Assembly (NCBI GenBank): GCA_037953745.1
Contig: JBAKBP010006580.1
Span: 44,930-108,929, forward strand
Length of the DNA stretch: 64,000 nt
Direction: 5' to 3'
From: Lithodes maja
Lineage: Eukaryota; Arthropoda; Malacostraca; Decapoda; Lithodidae
The notes under the pieces are model-generated. The model saw only the letters and a list, made by a program, of their open reading frames with translations, did not search any database and had not been told where the DNA came from. The position numbers were made by a program, and so were the translations under genes. Of the stretch, positions 1 to 9,862 are shown piece after piece; within the stretch, counting starts at the first letter, position 1; the number at the start of each line of letters is the position of its first letter.

Positions 1-1046
1 AGAAGCGTACCTTGCCATCTGGTTTAGGCTGCAGTGTTACGGGGGAAGTCCATTTAACGGTACCTTTCTCTATCAACCCTCTACCGAGCATATACTCCAA
101 CTCATCCCTCAGAGCGGGTAGTTTTATGGGGGGCACACGGTATGGGATTGACTTAAAGGGTAGATGGTGCCCCACGTCAACATCATGCATAGCCTGAGTA
201 GTGAGGCCTGGATGTTCAGCGAATACAGTGGGGTATAAACCGAGCAACTGACGGATAGCTTCAAATTGCGGCTCAGGCAAATGGGCTATAGCCTCGTCAG
301 CCCTTAGGCTCGAGTTCCCCGCCCACTGATCCGCTGAAACATGGTGATCCCAGCTATCCTCCTCTGAAGCTTGACTGTCCCCCTCTCCTTCTCCACCACG
401 GCCGCAACAAGCCAACACAGGGACAGTGAGAGGCTCAGAGGGGCGCCTCACATACTCTTTTATCAGGTTCACGTGACATAACTGATTCTTCTTCCTCCTG
501 TCTGGAGTGGCAACAAGGTAATCTAGGTCCGAAATTTTCTCCACAATTTTATAGGGTCCAGTATACTTCGCCGACAAGGGGTTACCCACCAAAGGCAACA
601 AAATCAACACCTCCTGTCCCACAATGAACTCCCGGAGCTTCACTTTGCGATCATACCTGTCCTTCATTAAAGCTTGTGACCCTGTTAAATTCCGACCTGC
701 CATCTCCAGACTCTTAAGCATGCGCTCACGGCTTTCAAACACATACTTCAACAAGGAACAAGGCGGCACAGTTCCTTCCCAAATTTCCCGCAGCATATTA
801 AGGGGGCCCCTGACTCGGTGTCCAAAAATCAGCTCGTTTGGACTAAATCCCAGGCTCTCACCAGGCACTTCCCGAGCAGCAAACAGTACATACGGCAATC
901 CAAGATCCCAATCTCTTCCGTTATCAGCACAATAACACCTGAGCATGCTTTTAAGGGTGGCATGCCACCGCTCAAGCACCCCTTGGCTCTCAGGGTGATA
1001 CGCTGACGATACCACCGCCCGTATTCCATGCTGTTGCATTGTTTGC
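1..1046 (-). CDS. Integrase C-terminal part and start of reverse transcriptase of a Gmr1-like Ty3/gypsy element (partial)
   Basis: This is the downstream half of the pol gene whose upstream half lies at 3056-6041; a piggyBac element separates them. The minus-strand frame is open from 1046 to the window edge. It opens with the end of the integrase catalytic core, where the motif HPESQGVLERWH (about 962-1000) carries the third acidic catalytic residue, the E of LER. An integrase C-terminal domain follows. Near 1-130 the frame reads into the start of a reverse transcriptase (GLIEKG, then KWTSPVTLQPKPDGK), the region just before the first catalytic motif. Integrase therefore precedes RT, as in copia and in Gmr1-like Ty3/gypsy elements, not as in ordinary gypsy. 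RT, RNase H and the 3' LTR lie outside the window, so coding intactness beyond position 1 is unknown. Confidence 0.85.
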
Positions 1047-1131
1047 TTAACCCTTAGACCCCGGGTGGTACACGTGTGTACCATTTTTTTTTGGCCCGAG
1101 GAACCCGGGTGGTACAACACTGTACCATTGC

Positions 1132-2307
1132 TTGCGTGTGTGCTTTCGAATGGCGCGCGTAAAAATTTCGCTCCGTGGTCACCAGGCGTCGCTAGGCGAC
1201 GCCACCAGACAGCATGTACGCCACCAAAACAGTCTCTACCCTGCCGCCAACATGGATACTAGCCCAAAAAGTTATTCCCTTGTGTCCGATTCTACGCTCC
1301 CTTCGACGCCTGCCCATGTTCGTCGCGCCCTAACGCAAAGGCACGTACAAGATGCGTTGACTCCCGGAGGTATTGAGATAGCTTTGAGGAGTTATGAACG
1401 TGGTGAAGGCCAAAATAGTGTTGATGAGTTGGGTAGTGATAGCTCCGAGTCTTATCAGTCTCACTATAGTGAAGATTTTGACGATCTAGACGAAATCCAT
1501 GAAAGATACGCCTTTTTTAGTGGATTTGACCATGACGATGAAAGTGATGATAGTGAGGCTGAGCGGGAGGCTGAGGTTGACCCGCCATTGTCTTCCTTAT
1601 CTACCCACGCCACCCAAGTTGCCCCAGGCTCCCGCCATTCTTCCCCACCACCACCAGCACTCCCTAGGGTTGAGGACCCCCCACTTTCGGCCTATTTACC
1701 CACTCCTTCCCCACCTCGCCGACCTACACGCCGCCCACGCATCATTCGTTCCCCGCGAGATTATGAGGGGGGCTCTGAAGAAGAAGGGCACCTCACAGAT
1801 GACTCTGGCCATGATTACCTGGGTCCACCGTCAGGGCAAGATGACGGCTCTGACGACAACGACGATGACGACGACTTTATGGACATCGACGACCCTCAAC
1901 CCAGACGCTTTGCCCAGGGCCGTCGTGCTCCTGGCCGCCCTGGCCGCCGGGCTGGCCGCCGGGCTGGGCCTGGGCGCCGTCGCGCTCCTGGCCGCCCTAG
2001 GGTGCGCGCCGCCAAAGTTCGTGGGCGTGCTGCCCCCGCTCTAGCTCCACAGAGGGCAGTGGCACAACCTGGGCGCCCCGTTCAGGACCGCCTGCAGTGT
2101 GCACAGTATCTAAATGTGCACAAGCTCTGTTACCTGCCTCTGGAACGAGATGGAGTCACCATTAGCAGAAGGCGGTGCCATGTCTGCTGGAACAGCCAGG
2201 TGAGGCCGAGGAAGCACAAAAAGACCACCATGCAGTGTGTGGAGTGCCAGGTGTCACTATGTACTATACCGTGCTTTGCTGAATACCACAGCAAGCAGGA
2301 GTACTAA
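1132..2307 (+). CDS. Internally deleted piggyBac transposase: acidic N-terminus fused to C-terminal cysteine-rich domain
   Basis: The frame encodes 391 residues from the ATG at 1132; an ATG at 1252 (MDTSPKSYS) is a more typical start. Residues about 85-150 are Ser/Asp/Glu rich (DDESDDSEAEREAE), as in piggyBac N-termini. Residues 180-320 are Pro/Arg rich with short Gly-Arg-Arg-Ala-Pro repeats. The last 45 residues form a zinc-binding cysteine-rich domain (CHVCW, then MQCVECQ, then CTIPCFAEYH), as at the end of piggyBac transposases. The DDE catalytic domain of about 350 residues that normally sits between is absent, yet the frame is open throughout. The product could not cut DNA; it might still bind transposon ends. 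Family transposases are usually near 600 residues. The Arg/Gly/Ala repeats may mark the deletion joint. Confidence 0.75.
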   Translation: MRVCFRMARVKISLRGHQASLGDATRQHVRHQNSLYPAANMDTSPKSYSLVSDSTLPSTPAHVRRALTQRHVQDALTPGGIEIALRSYERGEGQNSVDELGSDSSESYQSHYSEDFDDLDEIHERYAFFSGFDHDDESDDSEAEREAEVDPPLSSLSTHATQVAPGSRHSSPPPPALPRVEDPPLSAYLPTPSPPRRPTRRPRIIRSPRDYEGGSEEEGHLTDDSGHDYLGPPSGQDDGSDDNDDDDDFMDIDDPQPRRFAQGRRAPGRPGRRAGRRAGPGRRRAPGRPRVRAAKVRGRAAPALAPQRAVAQPGRPVQDRLQCAQYLNVHKLCYLPLERDGVTISRRRCHVCWNSQVRPRKHKKTTMQCVECQVSLCTIPCFAEYHSKQEY

Positions 2308-2309
2308 CT

Positions 2310-3050
2310 AATAATCATAGTGAAAGTACCAAAGACTGACAATATGTATGTATATAGGCAACAAGTGGAAATAAAACAATGTACAGGTGTATTGTGATAA
2401 AAAAATCATGTATTATGAAAACATATATAAATAAGTGAAAAAAGACACAATAAATTGTATATAAAACGTTTACAAAGCATATAACTAAGTGAAAGTGACA
2501 CATGACATAATATTAGATGGCCAAAGTATAATAAACACCTGTGATAACGAATAATCAGTGCCTAATATAACAATAACCTACCTCAATTACTCATAAAAAC
2601 TACGGTATCGAGTGAAAATGTGAAATATTTGTTACAATCATAGCCTAATAAACATATTTTATATAATTGGACTCCAAATAACTATAATAACATCACTATC
2701 AATACATAAAATCGCCTCCGGGAGGTAAAAGGTTTTGCGCGACGAGTGGCTAAGAAAACAGTAGGTTAGCCGAGCCGGGGCCTGGGCAAAGGCGACGCAT
2801 CCGAACGCGGGATGATTTTCACGCATAAAAATCACTCCACTTCCCGCGCTCACCATTATGCAATCACTTGGGCTAGAGACCTCTACTCAACGGCATTCTA
2901 CACATGAAGGTTTGTGCTACATTTTTCTGTTTTTTTTATAACTTTGTGTAATGTATTTCAGGAGTAACATGTGAATCAACAGGGACCAAAATTCCTGAAA
3001 ACCCCCGGACACAAAGTACAGTCACGATATTCCCTAGCCGGGGTCGGAGG
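2310..3050. other. 3' non-coding part of the piggyBac element
   Basis: AT-rich sequence between the stop codon and the right terminal repeat. The stretch 2860-2930 is related to the right half of the 480-bp TTAA elements (shared words around gagagctctactt and gccattctaca). I see no other gene here. Confidence 0.6.
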
Positions 3051-6041
3051 GTTAAAGAGATTGGAGGTGAAATTGGACCCCTGATCAGACTGAATCTCCT
3101 CCGGGTACCCGTACCTTGAAAAGTACCACAACAAGTTACTGACTACCGTCTTAGCCATGCCGTTTTTCATGGGGTATGCATCGGGGTATCTAGTGGCAAC
3201 ATCCATGATGGTTAACAAAAATTTATTACCAGCCTTTGTGGGAGGGAGGGGACCAACCATGTCAACAACAATCTTACTAAAAGGTGGCCCAATTACAGGA
3301 ATAGGGTGCAACGGAGCTTTAGGAATAACTTGGTTTGGTTTCCCGACCCGTTGACAAATATCACATGAGTTTATCCAGGACTGCACATGAGACTTCATCC
3401 CCGGCCACCAAAACAACTTCCCCAAAGCCGCCACCGTTTTTCTTACCCCCAAATGTCCTGCCAGCGGTGTGTCATGCGCCAAACTCAGTAGGCTATCCCT
3501 GCACTCCCGCGGCACCATCAACTGGTCCACTACCCCGGACCCCATCTTCCAGCTACGGTTAGGGTCTTGAAAACGCCGATACAGGATGCCATCTAAATAA
3601 AAAAAATCTCCCGGCTGTGCATCACCGTCCTCGTCGAGCTCCACAGCTCCATTAGCACACGTTTGGAGCTCAGGGTCCTCCAGCTGCAACCGACGTATAT
3701 CTGAGGGTGCCAAGCGATCTAACTGCTCCCGGAGCAATGCATGACCCTCCCCGATACTGAGCTGCTCCCTCTGTCTCTCTCGATGTTCATAACGTTGCTG
3801 TCGTGGAGACTCGTCATGCCCAGCCTCGTCACTCTCGATGACAGGCCCAGGGGCTACTCCAGAACTAAGTAATGGTGCTAATACTGAATCACCCAGGAGA
3901 GCCGCCGAGTCAAAACTCTTAAAACCAACTCCAGCTTTAGCCTCCTCCTGTTGATCGTTCCTCTGCTGGTCTGAAGACGGAGGACTAGGCTGTGACACTT
4001 TAGCTGCCCGAGCTCGGGTGACAGCACACGCCATGGGTTGTGCCTGGCACCGCTCGACCCACTCTCGCTCTTCCCTACTCACGTCGGCCGGCCTCTCGGC
4101 AACGACTAAGGGTAGAACCTCAGAAGCGGGCATTGCAAAGTCGTTGCCGAGAAGAAGGTCGACGCCCTCCACTGGCAGTTTCTCCACAATCCCAACATCC
4201 AATTCACGTGCCACACCATCCACCTCCAACTCCAACCGCACCAGCGGGTATGACCGAGTTGCATTAATACCCTGCACCACCACCACCCGAGCCGCATTTA
4301 TAGGGTAGCCAGTCAAGTTTTTCATCAAAGTCTGGGAAGCACCTGTATCACGCAAGACCTCTACTCCATGCTTGCGCCCCGCCCACATCACGCAACCCCG
4401 TCCTCTATGGTCGCAAAAAACATCCTGAGCAGGGTTCGAGCCTCCCAGGTGCTTCTGCATTGGCTGTGCCTCAGCCTCTGACGAACTGCCCCGGGCAAAC
4501 TCAGAAGGCTTCAGAGACACACCAATGTTGCAGGCCAAAGACACAGCTGCTGTAGGTGGTTTGCTAGGACAGACTCTTGCAAAGTGCCCCTTTTTATGAC
4601 ATTGATAACACTCTAACTCCCCTTTGGGCTTCCCTTGGTACTGGGAAGGGCCCGGCCCCTTCTTAAATGGGACGGTGCTAGTCTTGTGGTCAGTCTTGGT
4701 ATCGTAACTCTTGTACTTGTTTGCATAAGATATATTACTAACTCGGGGGGGTGGGGCGTCACGCCCCTTGTTACCTGCCTCACTACGCTGGGCAGACCCG
4801 CACCCACGAATTAATGATAGCCGGAGGTCAGCCATCTCAGCTGCCTCCTGTAGAGTTTTTGGATTCTTTTCTTTAATAGTTAAAGTCATTTCTGCACCTG
4901 TACACTTATAAAACTGCTCGAGCAGAAACAGCTCAGTCAACTGTTCGGCCGTCTCAGCTTTCTCAGAACGTGTCCAGTTTGTAAGTGCATCTTTTAAGTC
5001 CCGGGCATGCTCAAGAAAGGTCGCCTCCCTAGTCTTTGTAACACCCCGAAACTTCAATCGATATGTTTCTGGTTGCAACTCGTATGCCCGTAGGACAGCT
5101 CTCTTCAATTCTGGGTAGTCAATGCAAGACTCTAAAGGCAGTGCATCATAAGCCTTCAGACCCTTACCCGTAAGTCTGGAGGAGACTAGAGCTGCCCACT
5201 TCTCTTCAGGCCAATTATGCTCCCTACACTTCTTCTCAAAACGATTAAAAAATTCTGTGACTTCAGTTTCACTAAATACCGGCACCAACTTGACTAAGTG
5301 GGACAAGGACTGTTCTCTTACTTGGCCCTCACGGCCCATCCGAATCCCTGTCGACTCTGCACGAGTCTTATCTAAATCTATTTGAGCACAATATTTCTCT
5401 GAGTCGTACCTAAGCTCAGCCTCGTGCCTCCTCGTCTCATTCTCCTGCCTTCTAGACTCAGCCTCAATCTCATGCCTCCTAGTCTCATTCTCCTGCTTCC
5501 TAGCCTCACTCTCCTGCCTCCTGGTCTCAGCCTCAGCCTCAATTTTAGCAAGCTCAAGTCTAAATATCATATCTGGAGACAGGCAGGAAGAGGGAGCTGC
5601 CACTACTGAAGGAGGGGGGGCAAGAACTGGGGAACCACCATACGCACCGCCCGAGGGCACTCCAATCTTCCAATGCTCATCCCTCTGTGGGAGAGTGCTA
5701 ACCTCCGGCAACTGAGTGGACGGCACTGTGGGAGTCGAGTGAGAGGGGATCTGGGGAGGAACCCCCCCAAACGCCCTCTCCTCCGAAACCCCATGTCGCC
5801 CACGCAACACCCAGGAAATCAGCTCCCCCTTGGACATCCCTCCTACATTGGATAGACCCAAAACCTTGGCTATCAGGTGCAAGCCATAAACATTCACCCC
5901 AGTCAGCCTCTCCTCCGTCACATGGTACCGCTTACTCACAAAAAGTCTAGCATCCTCCTCACTAGTTACTAACGGCACCTCCTCACTTAGCATCTCTCGC
6001 TCCTCGTCAGTACTAGGGCCCGACATACTGAAGTTCACCAA
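2976..6041 (-). CDS. Gag-protease-integrase polyprotein of a Gmr1-like Ty3/gypsy retrotransposon (split by insertion)
   Basis: One frame of 1021 residues starts at ATG 6041. Domains in order: gag with a long charged repeat (RRQENETRRHE type) predicted as coiled coil near residues 165-220; gag core to about 420; one zinc knuckle C-x2-C-x4-H-x4-C near residue 478 (CYQCHKKGHFARVC); an aspartic protease with DTGA near residue 564; then directly an integrase with its H-H-C-C zinc site (residues about 850-895), first catalytic Asp in VVDMVGPL (about 926) and second in QSDQGSN (about 985). No RT lies between protease and integrase. True coding stops at the TTAA at 3052-3055; the last 24 or so residues are read from the piggyBac end. 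Gag and pol are in one frame with no frameshift. The rest of integrase and RT continue at 1046-1. Confidence 0.9.
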   Translation of the reverse strand: MVNFSMSGPSTDEEREMLSEEVPLVTSEEDARLFVSKRYHVTEERLTGVNVYGLHLIAKVLGLSNVGGMSKGELISWVLRGRHGVSEERAFGGVPPQIPSHSTPTVPSTQLPEVSTLPQRDEHWKIGVPSGGAYGGSPVLAPPPSVVAAPSSCLSPDMIFRLELAKIEAEAETRRQESEARKQENETRRHEIEAESRRQENETRRHEAELRYDSEKYCAQIDLDKTRAESTGIRMGREGQVREQSLSHLVKLVPVFSETEVTEFFNRFEKKCREHNWPEEKWAALVSSRLTGKGLKAYDALPLESCIDYPELKRAVLRAYELQPETYRLKFRGVTKTREATFLEHARDLKDALTNWTRSEKAETAEQLTELFLLEQFYKCTGAEMTLTIKEKNPKTLQEAAEMADLRLSLIRGCGSAQRSEAGNKGRDAPPPRVSNISYANKYKSYDTKTDHKTSTVPFKKGPGPSQYQGKPKGELECYQCHKKGHFARVCPSKPPTAAVSLACNIGVSLKPSEFARGSSSEAEAQPMQKHLGGSNPAQDVFCDHRGRGCVMWAGRKHGVEVLRDTGASQTLMKNLTGYPINAARVVVVQGINATRSYPLVRLELEVDGVARELDVGIVEKLPVEGVDLLLGNDFAMPASEVLPLVVAERPADVSREEREWVERCQAQPMACAVTRARAAKVSQPSPPSSDQQRNDQQEEAKAGVGFKSFDSAALLGDSVLAPLLSSGVAPGPVIESDEAGHDESPRQQRYEHRERQREQLSIGEGHALLREQLDRLAPSDIRRLQLEDPELQTCANGAVELDEDGDAQPGDFFYLDGILYRRFQDPNRSWKMGSGVVDQLMVPRECRDSLLSLAHDTPLAGHLGVRKTVAALGKLFWWPGMKSHVQSWINSCDICQRVGKPNQVIPKAPLHPIPVIGPPFSKIVVDMVGPLPPTKAGNKFLLTIMDVATRYPDAYPMKNGMAKTVVSNLLWYFSRYGYPEEIQSDQGSNFTSNLFNPPTPAREYRDCTLCPGVFRNFGPC

Positions 6042-6240
6042 AAAATTCTCGAGACAAAAGTGTTAAACTCCCTTATGCAAGCACTAATTACTAAATTAAC
6101 TGGAGTCTCTTAAATGCTCTCCTAATTGCCTTACAAAAAAAAATATTCTTCAATATGTACGCTAAAGTACGAACAAACAAATGTTGTACAATTCTGCAAA
6201 AAAATATACTGTTCACAAAATCCTAAGCAAGGTCGTCATT

Positions 6241-7841
6241 TGTTACGACCGGGCACTCGGGTACACTAGGGCTCTTACACAGGACTCGAGTATGGCTCGC
6301 TGCCACAACGGAAACACACGATCCCAACCCCAGAGTACTGCCAGCCGAACAAAAAACGCCACTACCCTCCAGAGTTCTATCTGCTATAACGGGGTATACA
6401 AGAACTCGGTACTAGCGTTTCACACAACAGACTAATAACAAGACGGGAGTTATCTAGTCTGGTCAACAATCAAACAAAGAAGAAAGTACTACAACACTAA
6501 AGAATAGTGTTGGCCGAAGCCGAAGTAATCCACCCTTGAACTAAGAACTTAAGAAGTCCTCCACCCTCTACTTCGGATCGGCACTATTACGTTACGTTAA
6601 ACAATAGTCCTCGAGCATCAAGCAAGGAATCTTCTGATAAGTTAGATGCTTCTCGAATACTCATAAGAAGTAAGTATCGGATTTTGAACAGCAATTTAAT
6701 GAATAACTCACTGGTAATTAAAGGCTTTAAATTGACATAAGAAGAATTATAAGAATAAGCAATAGGATATGGCAAACATTAAGAAGAAGTACTCCGACAA
6801 TGCACTGGCAATAGCCTACTAAGATTGTGCTCGTGGGCCACTAATCTCTGAAGTAGCTAAGCGTGCCACACATGAAATCAATAGTGCAGAAACAATAATA
6901 TACATAAGGAGAAGCTTCAATACTATACTGTATCTGCTGGTCGAGCAAAGTCTAGCTGGGATATCTAAGGTTAAGAGACAATGGCTGAGCAAGCGGCTCG
7001 TAGCCTAGCGAGGTCCTTAAGACTGTGCGGCCAAATTACGGTAATTGACGGGATGCTCTCTTGAGAGATCCAGATCACTAGTATCTGGTTCTCTCCTGGC
7101 GATCCTCTCAAAGTCAAGCAAATGAGATAGCACAGTGTTGGGTGGCACAGGCAAAAGCCCTCACTCGCAACACAGTGCTAAACTCCCACGGTACACAGTC
7201 AGAAAGACCACCTAGGCGTTCCACGTCTCCGTTGCAATTGTACTGGTTCAACCGCAACCTAGTACTCATAGGAAATCACAACTCAGAAACCCTATCCCAG
7301 TCTAGCATTGCCTAAACCAGCAGAAAACAGGAACATGAATAATCGCACACAGGGAAATGCATATACGAGTGCAACAAACATCAATCAATCCTATTCTAGT
7401 TAACCCTTCCAAAAATAGGCTATCTAACAGGCACTTATCTCGTGAGAACTCAAGCGATAATACTTTGGCTGACTAAATCTGCACCAAAGGGGTCATGGAG
7501 GTTAAACAGGGACGAGAAGAGAAGAAGATAGGCTGTTCAGAGAGTAGAGAAAGTTCACATCAGTCGGAAGAATATGGATAGTTGCAAGGGATATGAGAAG
7601 TCGCTTTGCCTGATGAGTTCTAAGGAAAATGCGGCGGGACCTCCCTTTTTATACTCGGCCCTCTAGTGAGCATATCGCCAACTACTAAGGACCGCCCACT
7701 GGCAATCATGACGTCATATTCTCTCTCAATCTGGGATCGACAAAGAACTTCCCACGCGCTGAAAGGGAGGAAGGGAGGAGGGAGGAGGGAATTAGGCCTA
7801 TCTGCCCGCGTGGCGCACTCACTGGTCCCCGTTACGTAATA
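6241..7841 (-). repeat. Probable 5' LTR of the Gmr1-like element
   Basis: Upstream of gag on the minus strand. On the + strand it begins TGTTACGACCGGGC (6241) and ends near cgttacgtaata (about 7841), consistent with slightly decayed TGTTACG...CGTAACA inverted ends. A minus-strand TATA box lies inside. The second LTR is outside the window, so the borders cannot be confirmed by comparison and the outer border is uncertain. I see no gene in 6042-7841. Confidence 0.5.
7646..7653 (-). promoter_or_regulatory. TATA box in the putative LTR
   Basis: On the minus strand the sequence reads GAGTATAAAAAGGGAGG. Transcription would start some 25-30 bases on, near 7615-7620, and run into gag at 6041. A GA-rich tract lies just upstream at 7770-7860. 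Confidence 0.5.
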
Positions 7842-8611
7842 TCTCTCTCTCTCTCCTCTCATCATTACATATAAGTCCCACACACAATACTTATAACTAA
7901 TGATATAAAATAGAACTCGTTGACTCAGATGAAAACAAAATACATATTTATAATACTTATAGTACAACGGCTCACATAAACTAAGTTAGGAAACTCTACA
8001 CAGACTACAGCCAAAGTTCCTGCCCTGACGATCCTAGCGAGAGTGGGGCCTGACTGGGCGTTCTGTACAGCATGCTCATACTCGACATGCGTCACATATA
8101 TAACTACAGTGCATTCATTTGACATATATCGACAGGCCCCACCCACTTCCCCAACCGTTATCATACGGCTGGCATGACTGTGCGAGGTTGGGGTGTCCAA
8201 CAGGGTTACCAAATCAGCACAAAAATATTATTTAATCTGTTTGCAGAAGTAACTAGAAGAATACAAACTAGTAAATGCCTACCTAATATTGCTAGAATAT
8301 TACTCCAATATTGATAACTTGTGCTAAAAGATTCGGAGTACCGGTATAGCCAGCATTCTTATTGCTAGGTGTAAAATATTTCCGCTAGATCAAGTCAATA
8401 TTTATTTATCAATTTAAATTATTAAAAATGGCCTACAAAGCCATCTACATTTCTACATCAACGAGTGAGAAAGAAATGTTAAGACTGGAGCCTGTCTTTA
8501 ACAGCTCCATTCCCTTGTTCAAGTAAATACTTTTAGATCTAGCGGTAAGGTAGCTACATTGGCAACGCCGGTGTCTTCTCTCTCAACTGTCAATGCTCTG
8601 TCATTCAAATG
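7842..8611. other. Upstream of the host gene; no gene seen
   Basis: AT-rich sequence of ordinary complexity between the retrotransposon and the candidate first exon. No frame with domain signal, no repeat matched elsewhere in the window. Part of it may hold the promoter of the gene starting at 8648. Confidence 0.4.
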
Positions 8612-8647
8612 TCAGTTCAGTTCCCTCCCATCTTCTGAAGGGGGAAG

Positions 8648-8964
8648 ATGGCGTCTCCTACCCGTACCCCTGGCAGACCTGCTGGTTCTCCTCGACTTGT
8701 CAGTCAAGCCAGGAATATTGTATTAAATGTATTCAAGTATTTTGATAAGGAGAAAACTGAGCCAGTTGATGTGGTGGTGAAGAAAACCTCTGAGGCAACA
8801 CAAGTTTCACAGCCATTGATTAACAAGATCAGAACTCAAGGCAGGAAGATTGAAGGAGTCTTTCATTCACCAGTTTACCAGCAACGGCTTTCACCCATAC
8901 TTGGATCAATTGACAACTTGATCACTTCACACTATGAGAGAGAGAGGGAGGGAGGGAGACTGAG
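8648..8964 (+). CDS. Candidate first coding exon of the host gene (helix-turn-helix-like N-terminus)
   Basis: ATG at 8648 sits in a good Kozak context (GGGAAGATGG). Upstream, TCAGTT at 8612 and again at 8617 fits the arthropod initiator. The frame begins MASPTRTPGRPAG and contains ARNIVLNVFKYFDKEK followed by a segment reading TSEATQVSQPLINKIRTQG. This resembles the small helix-turn-helix segments in many uncharacterised arthropod proteins (NVY.YF..., then EAT.VS...V.RI); that is from family memory, not a search. The best donor is CTGAG/GTACAC at 8964/8965, giving 317 bases (phase 2). That does not fit exon 2, which reads in phase 0, so an unseen exon or another donor (8857/8858, weak) is needed. 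The exon end and the link to exon 2 are therefore the weakest part of the gene model. Confidence 0.6.
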
Positions 8965-9079
8965 GTACACAGACAAGGGAGGGGGAGGCATTACGGTACC
9001 GTACCCTATACACCCAAACTGAGGTACACAGACAAGGGAGGGGGGAGGCATTACGGTACCGTACCCTATACACCCAAAT
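8959..9079 (+). repeat. Two tandem copies of a 60-bp repeat over the exon 1 donor
   Basis: 8959-9018 and 9019-9079 are near-identical, starting ACTGAGGTACACAGACAAGG and containing the palindromic word GGTACCGTACC. Each copy carries the same potential splice donor GAG/GTACAC. The second donor cannot be used in frame because of the TGA at 9020-9022. Confidence 0.85.
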
Positions 9080-9412
9080 GCAGTCGCTCGCTAAGCCTAA
9101 CTTTAAAATGTCTACCTCTGCTCTGCCCAAGTAGACGAGGTAACAATGGTAATGGAGTTTACTTTTCTGTACAATGGTATATGGTAATATTGTATAGTAA
9201 AGAATAACTGCAAATATGCATGTATTAAAGCGCTCTTACATCCTATAATTAATTTTACTTGGAGCTCTTATCAGCTCCGTGGTAAGGTGACAAGTGACTT
9301 GTCCGAGATTGCGGTATGATAAGCTCTACTTCGTCTACGGCGCTGGTGGAAGCGGGCGGGTCTTTTTTTTAATGGGGGTAGCCGACTCAAGACAGAGACT
9401 AGGTAGGCCTAT

Positions 9413-9854
9413 TGATATTAGTGGTTGTTGTTGTTGTTGTTGTTGTTCCCCAAGCTGCCTGGCCGAACAGCCCCAAGGCCCTGAGCAAGGCCAAGGCCAT
9501 AACCGAGCGCCCCCACAGAACCCTCCCCGCCGACCACAATAAAGCCTGGGTGACCGAAGCCACTCCATGGCGGGGAGCTGAGGAGGGTGCGGAAATGCCC
9601 GGGAAACCAAAGCCCCACCCAGGGCCCTGTGTCCCTCAGCAGTTATGAAGAGAAAGCTGAGGGGCAAGGGAAAAATGTGACGCTTTGGCTTCCAATCTTG
9701 GTAGATTGGGAGGTCAATCCACGTTAGAGACGCCGTCACTTGAGATCTAGAAAATATATAAGTAAAAGGAACAGTCAGAGTAAGCTATGGGTATGGCAGA
9801 GATTGCTCAGTTCTCACTCTGATAGACCAGCCCATCACCACTGATATTAGTGGT
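9413..9854 (-). mobile_element. (AAC)n-tailed SINE, copy A
   Basis: Minus-strand SINE of about 418 bp (9425-9842) flanked by the target duplication GATATTAGTGGT at 9414-9424 (continuing into the tail) and 9843-9854. Its 3' end is a (GTT)n run on the + strand at 9423-9448. The 60 bases before the tail match the 3' end of the LINE at 49699-53345. Other copies are at 26814, 42630 and 48006. Reading frames across it are incidental. Confidence 0.85.
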
Positions 9855-9862
9855 AGGGACTG

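Larger units (their letters stand above)
1047..3055 (+). mobile_element. piggyBac-type DNA transposon with TTAA target duplication
   Basis: The element (1051-3051) is bounded by TTAA at 1047-1050 and 3052-3055. Removing it and one TTAA rejoins the integrase frame of the host retrotransposon in phase, which proves the insertion boundaries. The ends are inverted repeats beginning CCCTtaGACCCCGG on the left and CCCTccGACCCCGG on the right (reverse strand). The left end also has a subterminal palindromic block (GGTACACGTGTGTACC) repeated in shorter form about 40 bases on. It carries one open frame with an internal deletion. The 3' non-coding part (2310-3050) resembles the right halves of the small TTAA elements found elsewhere in the window. 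Confidence 0.9.

Noticed and set aside
7607..7640. Possible hammerhead ribozyme core (ctgatgag ... gaaaa)
   Set aside because: The bases between do not form stem II, no flanking stem I/III pairing is visible, and it lies antisense to the LTR element.
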